A stretch of 11,456 nt of DNA, taken from NCBI RefSeq assembly GCF_000003605.2, contig NW_003137823.1:219167-230622 (forward strand), in the 5' to 3' direction. How positions within the stretch are numbered: position 1 is the stretch's first letter; each line of letters begins with the position of its first letter. A model generated the notes under the pieces. The model was not told where the DNA came from and did no database searches. It saw nothing but the letters and a program-made list of their open reading frames with translations. A program made the position numbers and the translations under genes. This stretch comes from Saccoglossus kowalevskii. Its lineage: Eukaryota > Hemichordata > Enteropneusta > Harrimaniidae. Positions 7,301-11,456 of the stretch are shown piece by piece.

Positions 7301-10300
7301 TTCGATGAACAAATATACTTACATCTGAGAACGAGGAGAGAGATGAGGACAGTGGTTCCAATGTATCTGTCAAGTCCAAGTTGACACTCCCTGAGCATAC
7401 AGGGGAATCCAGTTGAAATGTCTCACGTGATGAACTAGCAGTAAACATTACCTCTTGTACAGGTGACATACTACTCATTTCATCCCAAGTCTTATCATTA
7501 TCATCACCAATTTGTTCATCCTGGCCATTATACTCGCAACTAACATCACACCCCAAGTACAGCTGCATTGCATTAACATCAGCCTCAATATCGCTGTCAC
7601 TTTCATCATCTTTATTCAGATGAATCAAAGGTTCTATTTCAGAAATGTCATCTTTCTTGTTAATCTTGCATTCGGTCGAGGTTGTTTTCCTAAATTGTAT
7701 ATCATTGACTTTGTTGCCAAATATTTTGTGTCTGTTTATTTCACTTTCTAGGTCATATTCATGCATATCTTCATTATCACGACCCAAGTACAACTGCATT
7801 GCATTCACATCAACCTCAATGTTGCTGTCAATTATATCATCTTTATTCAGATGAATCAAAGGTTGTATATTTTCAGAAATGTTGTCTCCCTTATTATTGT
7901 TAATCTCATGTTCTCCTGAGATTCTTTTCTTAAATTGTATATTACTGACTTCGATGCCAAATATTTCGTTTTTGTTTACTTCACTTTCTAGGTCATATTC
8001 TTGCATGCATTTTTCTTTTAAAGTCTCCAAATCATCTGCCTGATTAAGCTCACTTTCGTTCCATGACATGTCGTGTTCTGCTGCACCCCCGTTTACAGTT
8101 GATACTGAATTTCTATCACAGATCAATTTGTTGCTACTACCGTAGAGTTCTATTTGATTAACTTCGCTATCTATATCATATACATCAACATCTTTGGTTA
8201 ACAACAGTGATTCCCGGTTATTAGTACATACCCTATTCTCAATGTTTATATTGTTATCACTGTACAAATCCATAGCTTGATCACAGTTCACATCTGCGTC
8301 TTCTACAGTAGATTCTTTATGTACTTCAAATTGTTGAGATTTACTTCCAATATCAGTATTTAATACACTTCTTTCTCTAAGTGTGACCATTTCGGTGTCA
8401 TGCTGGTTCTGTTCTTTGTCGTGCTGGTTCTGTTCTGTGTCATACAAGTTCAATTCTGTGTCGTTGCTTTTGCTGTCATGATGGTTTTCCTTATCTAACT
8501 TCTTTCTTTCTGAGATTTTAATGGTATCCTCGTTATTCTGCATTTTAAACATTGATAATAACCGGCAACTTCTACGTGGAGTCTTCTGATCAGGTATGTG
8601 TTCGTCAATTAACGTCTCCGATACTTCATTACTGGTACCCGTGTTTGTCGTTTCATTTAATACCAATCTACCTTCATTTTTGTGATGAGGATTAGTTGGT
8701 GTGTTGGATGTAATGTGCTTTCTTTTCTTTAGAGGTTTTCTCTTTGTCGTTTTAGCATGGACAGCAACCCGGTTTGTTTTCTCTTTGTCTGGAGACTCCG
8801 CATTTGTCATTTTGTTTTTTCTGTAACTTTCAACTTTACACAAGCTTTGTTGTTTTGGTGGTCTTCCCCTTTTTCTTTTTGGCACAGTTTTTACCTCTCC
8901 ACCACATTTTGTATTATTGTTATTTTTTGAGGATCTTTTCTCACCAGTCTTTCTTATTTCCTTGACATCTCCATTTGTGAATCGATCCACAGGCATTTTA
9001 TCAGACGCATGGTTTTTTGTTGGCGTACTGCAATTTTTAGTCTTGTATGCTTCATTTGCAGTCTTTTCTTCCATGTTCTTGGACATTTTATTCCTAAATC
9101 CGATATCTTCACCATTCACTACACTTCCTGTTTTGACTTCCACATCAACAGTCACTGCTTTACGAGGACGTCCCCTTTTCCTTTTCACTGGTTTGCAGTT
9201 TTGTCCATCTATAACCACCTGTTCAATTCCATCCTTACTCTGTATCTCCACGCCACCAGTTGGCAATATTCTACACTGGTTATCTTCATCTAAAACTTTT
9301 GCTTTCTTTTTATTCTTAATACTTTGATCATTGGTATACATTTCACTATTGGAAGTGGTTTCACTATGTCCTTGGGTTATTTGCATATTAGTTGTATCTT
9401 TCATTTGTAGATTTGATGTCAAGTGACCATCTGTCTGACCATTTACCCCACACTGACCATCTGTCTGACCATTTACCCCACACTGACCATCTGTCTGACC
9501 ATTTACCCCACACTGACCATCTGTCTGACCATTTACCCCACACTGACCATCTGTCTCACTATTTGTCACACTTTGACTACCAGTTTCCAATTTTTCATAA
9601 CCCATATTTAGTGTTTTCATATTGTCACCATTTGATCCTGCCCATACTCCATCTTTAACTTTATCTGCTGTCATCATTGTATCCTTCTTAATTTCATATT
9701 CATCTTCACTAAAACTAACTCTTCTGTTTTTTTTCTTACCCTTGTTGTTCCTAAAATACAATAATTCAGAATGTATATTAGTTTTACTGCAGATCTCTCT
9801 TTTTATTCGTTGAGGTGAGCTTAAAAAATAAAAAAACTCCTCCAAAAAAAAAACTGAACTATGAAGTTAGGTTATTTATTTTAACTTTTTCAGAGGTTGC
9901 ATGAAAACTTTTTCTGCTTGATTTTGATGGCAATTTTGTTCCTGAGTGTTTCTTTCTATTTTTAAATAATCCAATGTGCCTCTTAGCCGATATGACTAAA
10001 TTTCCCATAATGCACCAGTTGTTACATAAAATCATATGTAGTAATCTTCATAATTAATCATGATTTTGAAATAACTTTCACAAAAATGCACTGTGTGAAA
10101 TTGAAAATTAACAACATTGGCATCATTTATTTGTTTAATTGAAACACTACATTATTTCAGTTGAATCAAGCATATTGACTCAAGGAGAGGTACATATACA
10201 CAAATTAGTTCCTAGCTCATAAAAAATGTGTTTGTCTTACTTATTTGTTACCAGAATTCCTGGTCCGGCAACAGCATGCATTACTCTAGATGCTGTGAAC

Positions 10301-10456
10301 ATCTGTTTTCTACCATTTATGAAAGTGTATTTGGGTATTTTTACGCATAGTGAACTTGCAGGTGAACTCCGACCAAACTCATATGGAGATGCATCTTCTT
10401 TCTTGAACTGGTTTGGTAGTGGTGGGGATAAAGCTGAGGGGCTTGTTGATTCAGAC
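4231..10456 (-). CDS. Large AT-hook/PP1-docking nuclear protein, C-terminal 1008 residues, six exons (ELYS-like tail?)
   Basis: Six exons with consensus GT-AG ends join in phase: 10456-10241, 9750-7323, 6999-6901, 6320-6192, 5672-5593, 4306-4231. Numbered from the first full codon, the product shows a Ser/Pro-rich start, GILV (66-69), RVSF (82-85, a PP1-docking motif), a TDGQCGVNGQ minisatellite (about 137-182), AT-hooks at 261-269 and 363-371, KEN boxes at 492 and 902, and a duplicated acidic module (about 655-802). It ends NEDNIFF. It is low-complexity and rich in N, D, E, K and S, so probably disordered and nuclear. ELYS/AHCTF1 is known to combine C-terminal AT-hooks with PP1 docking and is my best candidate. 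RIF1 is less likely because its conserved WARGLGQLI-type C-terminal domain is absent, and KNL1 because MELT repeats are absent. The N-terminal part lies beyond 11456. The exon chain is firm; the family name is not. Confidence 0.75.
4355..4419. repeat. T22 - AAAT - G17 tracts plus an 18-bp palindrome
   Basis: A run of 22 T is followed by AAAT and a run of 17 G (4381-4397), then AGCT and the perfect palindrome AATACATGTACATGTATT (4402-4419). The tracts begin about 50 bases upstream of the last-exon acceptor of the minus-strand gene; on its transcript they read as poly-C then poly-A. Confidence 0.95.
4431..4561. mobile_element. Foldback/MITE-like element with GC-rich nested loop
   Basis: Arms of about 30 bases (4431-4460 and 4532-4561), both starting from AAGGTTATTA inward, are inverted complements with about four mismatches. 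Inside, acagtac (4468-4474) pairs with gtactgt (4518-4524) and encloses an unusually GC-rich segment (gggcgacgcgcagtgg, ggtcgatgctcggcg). No clear target-site duplication is visible beyond a possible TA/TTA. Confidence 0.65.
4957..5108 (+). mobile_element. 152-bp MITE with TA duplication, copy 1
   Basis: Terminal inverted repeats of about 26 bases start CTGTAAAATACTT at the left and end AAGTATTTTACAG at the right, flanked by TA on each side (4955-4956, 5109-5110). This is the pattern of Tc1/mariner-type non-autonomous elements. 'attttcactga' words recur near both ends. Confidence 0.75.
5317..5360. repeat. Small inverted repeat around GGCAGG-GTG-CCTGCC
   Basis: AATTTATTGG (5317-5326) and CCAATAAATT (5351-5360) are perfect inverted complements, and the space between them contains a GGCAGG/CCTGCC hairpin. 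The two stems compete for the same CC, so only one can form fully. No function is assigned. Confidence 0.5.
5593..5672 (-). CDS. Minus-strand gene exon 5
   Basis: The acceptor is 'attattccacag' above 5672 and the donor is AACAG|gtatgc below 5593. It encodes ESFSKPVMNSLFKEVSETGH then GKQYKN. It starts in phase 0 and ends with two bases (AG), which pair with the G opening the next exon to give Arg. KPVMNSLFKEV and the SVFQELFNED of the last exon look alike (an amphipathic LF-E pattern). Confidence 0.7.
5731..5894 (-). mobile_element. Diverged second copy of the TA-flanked MITE, inverted
   Basis: On the + strand this follows the reverse complement of 4957-5108. It shares 'ttcagtg(a/g)aaataaaatcc', 'aaaaagtctt' and the terminal 'tattttacag|ta'. 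The left terminus is worn. It lies just upstream of exon 5 in the minus-strand gene. Confidence 0.6.
5931..6144 (-). mobile_element. Diverged inverted copy of the 231-bp MITE
   Basis: The reverse complement aligns with 1920-2150 over most of its length. Shared words include cctcttttcatcacaaattc, acaaaatagt, actcaaattttgtc and catttccagaaatattgaag. The ends are worn (CCCTTTCAATATC, GGTCGTCAAAAGG). Flanks ttaa/ataa suggest a mutated 4-bp duplication. It sits in the intron between exons 4 and 5. Confidence 0.75.
6192..6320 (-). CDS. Minus-strand gene exon 4 (acidic, symmetric)
   Basis: The acceptor is 'ctttatcttgctag' above 6320 and the donor is CAG|gtgcgt below 6192. It encodes 43 residues in phase 0 at both ends, including LCHGNTSSSLSPMEDEKHDN and ending GSIDTSQ. 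It can also be skipped in frame. Composition is acidic and Ser/Thr-rich, like the neighbouring exon, from which it may derive by an old duplication. No domain is recognised. Confidence 0.65.
6321..6900 (-). other. Intron between exons 3 and 4 of the minus-strand gene
   Basis: 580 bases of AT-rich sequence. Open frames of moderate length on both strands overlap each other here, but neither is needed for the splice chain and neither resembles a known protein. I see no repeat or RNA gene. Confidence 0.6.
6901..6999 (-). CDS. Minus-strand gene exon 3 (KEN box)
   Basis: The acceptor is 'catattttcatag' above 6999 and the donor is GAG|gtaagtat below 6901. It encodes 33 residues in phase 0 at both ends, ISNVSYHGTSSCSSTK then DHDAKENVDPAVESDDE. 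KENVDP is a good match to an APC/C KEN degron. The exon is short and symmetric, so it could be skipped without a frameshift. Its HGTSS start resembles the HGNTSS of the next exon. Confidence 0.75.
7000..7322 (-). other. Intron between exons 2 and 3 of the minus-strand gene
   Basis: 323 bases with gtaagtat donor and ttttcatag acceptor on the minus strand. I see nothing else of note in it. Confidence 0.7.
7323..9750 (-). CDS. Minus-strand gene, 2.4-kb main exon: RVSF, AT-hooks, acidic repeats
   Basis: The acceptor is 'ttgtattttag' above 9750 and the donor is CAGAT|gtaagtat below 7323; the exon carries 809 codons and ends in phase 0. In order it encodes KKKNRRVSFSEDEYE (PP1 docking), a four-fold perfect TDGQCGVNGQ repeat, a first AT-hook KRKRGRPRK, a second AT-hook KRKRGRPPK, a basic NLS-like run KRKPLKKRK, TPRRSCRLLS, KLDKENHHD (KEN box), 7-residue repeats of the DTEQNQH type, and then an acidic half with repeated DLESEVN...EIFG and DVNAMQLYLG motifs. 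AT-hooks bind the minor groove of AT-rich DNA. The open frame continues upstream to an ATG at 9845, but that stretch is intronic by the splice evidence. Confidence 0.88.
7552..8003 (-). repeat. Tandem duplication of a ~75-residue acidic module
   Basis: Copy 1 (7782-8003) runs from QEYDLESEVNKNEIFG to DVNAMQLYLGRD, and copy 2 (7552-7763) from HEYDLESEINRHKIFG to DVNAMQLYLGCD. The shared PLIHLNKDD block sits in the middle of both. DNA similarity is obvious along the whole length with small in-frame indels. A much more diverged third copy is visible at about 8139-8294. Confidence 0.9.
8379..8462 (-). repeat. Coding 21-bp repeats (DTEQNQH type)
   Basis: Four 7-residue units read DTELNLY, DTEQNQH, DKEQNQH, DTEMVTL. 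The two central units are nearly identical in DNA, and the outer ones share only the DTE start. Confidence 0.75.
8853..8886 (-). other. AT-hook 2 (KRKRGRPPK)
   Basis: A second canonical AT-hook, about 100 residues after the first. The two share the KRKRGRP core at both protein and DNA level. Confidence 0.85.
9159..9192 (-). other. AT-hook 1 (KRKRGRPRK)
   Basis: A canonical GRP core flanked by basic residues on both sides, at about residues 261-269 of the partial protein. Expected to bind the minor groove of AT-rich DNA. Confidence 0.85.
9424..9573 (-). repeat. Coding 30-bp minisatellite (TDGQCGVNGQ units)
   Basis: Four identical 30-bp units run from 9424 to 9543, then a fifth whose first 13 bases match and whose remainder (to 9573) has diverged. 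Each unit encodes TDGQCGVNGQ on the minus strand. The period is a multiple of three, so copy-number change keeps the frame. Perfect identity implies recent expansion or homogenisation. Confidence 0.95.
9711..9725 (-). other. PP1-docking motif RRVSF
   Basis: RRVSF fits the [RK]-x(0,1)-V-x-F docking consensus for protein phosphatase 1, preceded by basic residues (KKKN) and followed by acidic ones (SEDEYE), as in many validated sites. The GILV at 10249-10260 is placed shortly upstream in the protein, like the second docking motif of several PP1 regulators, though its last residue is not basic. Confidence 0.6.
9751..10240 (-). other. Intron upstream of the 2.4-kb exon
   Basis: 490 bases with gtaagac donor and 'gtattttag' acceptor on the minus strand. 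It contains A- and T-rich runs and the out-of-use ATG at 9845, which is in frame with the exon. A promoter inside this intron could in principle start a shorter product there, but I see no TATA box or initiator to support it. Confidence 0.65.
10241..10456 (-). CDS. Minus-strand gene exon 1 of the window (Ser/Pro-rich, GILV)
   Basis: The acceptor is 'ctctatttacag' (minus strand) just above 10456 and the donor is AATAA|gtaagac below 10241. The exon starts with the last base of a codon and ends with two bases (AA), which combine with the first base (G) of the next exon into a Lys codon. It encodes 71 full residues, including SESTSPSALSPPLP, SPYEFGRSSPASSL and AGPGILVTN. The Ser-Pro pairs are possible proline-directed kinase sites. 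GILV resembles the [SG]IL[KR] secondary PP1 motif but lacks the final basic residue. I do not recognise a folded domain. Confidence 0.75.
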
Positions 10457-11456
10457 CTGTAAATAGAGATAATAATTTTTAAAAATATTACGTATAAGCA
10501 TGTACAGATCAAGCCCTGTAAGAGGCTGCAACTTATCCACAACTTGGACTCAAAGCTAGGTTTCGTTGACTATTTTATCACTGTCTTTAAAGTTTGTTCA
10601 TTCATCATGTTTATTTTATGGACAGTGCGTAACAGGAGCACGTTTGCCGACAGTGGCGAGGTACAATATTAAATTGGGTTTGAACCTAGTGTTTATATTC
10701 ATTCATTCATTCAGTCCTCATCTGGGGCATCTGGTGCTTGAGGCGAAACAAAGAGTTTTCATCTGGCAGTCTGCATCTGGCTCTATCTGAAAATGGTACA
10801 TAAATCTTGGAAATATAGTAGTAAGGCCAAAAAGTCAGATGGCTGTCAATCAACCATCCTTGATCTGATTTTAAAACAAACTGTCCTGGACATGTATCCT
10901 AACAAGTACCGGGGGTATGTGCCAAATTTGAATGAAAACTGACAAAGCATGTCAAAGATACCAAACATAAAAAAACAAAACAAGATGTCCTGCCAGTCGG
11001 CCATCTTAGATCCAATTGCAAAAGAAATTGTCATGGACATGTATCCTAACATGTATAATTTATGTACCAAATTTCAATGAAAACTGACAAAACATGTAAA
11101 AAATACGACATTTTCAAAAAACAAGATGGCTGCCAGTCGGCCATTTTGAATCAAAGCGCTAAACCACTACATATGCATATGTCCCACATAAAGTACTAGG
11201 CACATGCAAAGAATGAACAGAATCGGTTCAAAGGATTCTGTAATATGACTTTGGACGAACTGACGCACATACGGACGGACAGACGGACTCATGGACAGTT
11301 GGGAACATGTACCATAACATGTATAATCTATGTACCAAATTTGAATGAAAACTGACAAAGCATGTCCAAAATACAACATTTTCAAAAAACAAGATGGCTG
11401 CCAGTCGGCCATTTTTAATCGAATCGCTAAATCACTGCATGTGCATATGTCCCACA
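10457..11456 (-). other. Upstream intron of the minus-strand gene (partial)
   Basis: The exon at 10456 begins with an acceptor, so this stretch is intron running out of the window. Its left part holds a short (attc)4 run at 10697-10712, and its right half is the repeat array. No exon is supported. Confidence 0.6.
10820..11456. repeat. Decayed tandem array with 'gatggctgccagtcggccat' core
   Basis: The core appears near 10835 (diverged), 10984, 11125 and 11393, giving spacings of about 150, 141 and 268 bases, i.e. a unit of about 140-150 bp with one interval occupied by other sequence (a 'cggacggacagacgg' segment at 11270-11287). Each unit also has 'ccaaatttgaatgaaaactg' and 'acatgtatcctaacatgt' variants. 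The core can form a hairpin (atggc/gccat). The array continues past the window edge. Confidence 0.8.

Noticed and set aside
9392-9658. Plus-strand open frame of DHLSDHLPHT repeats
   Set aside because: It is the antisense reading of the coding minisatellite in the minus-strand exon, which has splice sites, AT-hooks and a much longer frame.
9751-9845. ATG at 9845 as the true start of the minus-strand protein
   Set aside because: A consensus acceptor at 9751-9752 and an exact phase match to the exon ending at 10241 (AA+G = Lys) place this stretch in an intron. No promoter signal is visible.
4231-10456. RIF1 as the identity of the minus-strand gene
   Set aside because: The RVSF motif fits, but the conserved RIF1 C-terminal domain expected after it is absent through to the stop codon. 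Not fully excluded without the N-terminal exons.
4231-10456. KNL1 or CDCA2/Ki-67 as the identity of the minus-strand gene
   Set aside because: There are no MELT repeats or C-terminal RWD-like region for KNL1, and residues after RVSF do not follow the Ki-67/CDCA2 pattern (F-D-x-x-L-P-x-N-T-P-L).
11265-11290. 'cggacggacagacgg' as an independent microsatellite
   Set aside because: It is too short and irregular, and it sits inside the dispersed repeat array as part of its unit.
10846-11412. Minus-strand open frames of 74 and 81 codons
   Set aside because: They translate the tandem repeat array; the MADWQ-like starts come from the repeat core.

Overview
The window looks like AT-rich nuclear DNA from an invertebrate animal, most likely a mollusc or another lophotrochozoan. 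The coding exons are short and joined by GT-AG introns. Small non-autonomous DNA transposons are abundant, and the right end carries a decayed tandem repeat with a 'gatggctgccagtcggccat' core, a type I associate with marine invertebrate (notably bivalve) genomes. The taxon is an inference. There are no operons, ribosome binding sites, CRISPR arrays or recognisable RNA genes.

Two protein-coding genes converge tail to tail. On the + strand, 340-485 and 2247-2384 are the last two coding exons of ZMAT2 (Snu23), a spliceosomal B-complex protein. The join is in frame and the C-terminus is strongly conserved. Its 3' UTR has a Pumilio-type word and an ATTAAA poly(A) signal. The zinc finger lies upstream of the window.

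On the - strand, six phase-compatible exons (10241-10456, 7323-9750, 6901-6999, 6192-6320, 5593-5672, 4231-4306) encode the C-terminal 1008 residues of a large, disordered, probably chromatin-associated protein. It carries a protein phosphatase 1 docking motif (RVSF) with a GILV just before it, two AT-hooks, basic NLS-like stretches, two KEN boxes, a coding 30-bp minisatellite, and a tandemly duplicated acidic module containing a six-times repeated short motif. I cannot name it firmly. The AT-hook plus PP1-docking tail of the nucleoporin ELYS/AHCTF1 is my leading candidate; RIF1, KNL1 and CDCA2/Ki-67 fit less well. The repeated acidic motif is the most novel-looking item here.

Non-coding layout: 1-339 is ZMAT2 intron with a (TA)36 microsatellite. 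486-2246 is the last ZMAT2 intron, with a 231-bp MITE bearing TCAA duplications. 2410-4047 is the intergenic space between the gene ends, with a 193-bp hAT-type MITE flanked by perfect 8-bp duplications, decayed short repeats and a relic of the right-end repeat family. The introns of the - strand gene hold a second, inverted copy of the 231-bp MITE, two opposed copies of a TA-flanked MITE, a 130-bp foldback element and a poly-T/poly-G/palindrome cluster. 10457-11456 is intron of the - strand gene, with the tandem repeat array. Functionally, one gene serves pre-mRNA splicing and the other probably serves chromatin or the nuclear envelope; nothing suggests they work together.
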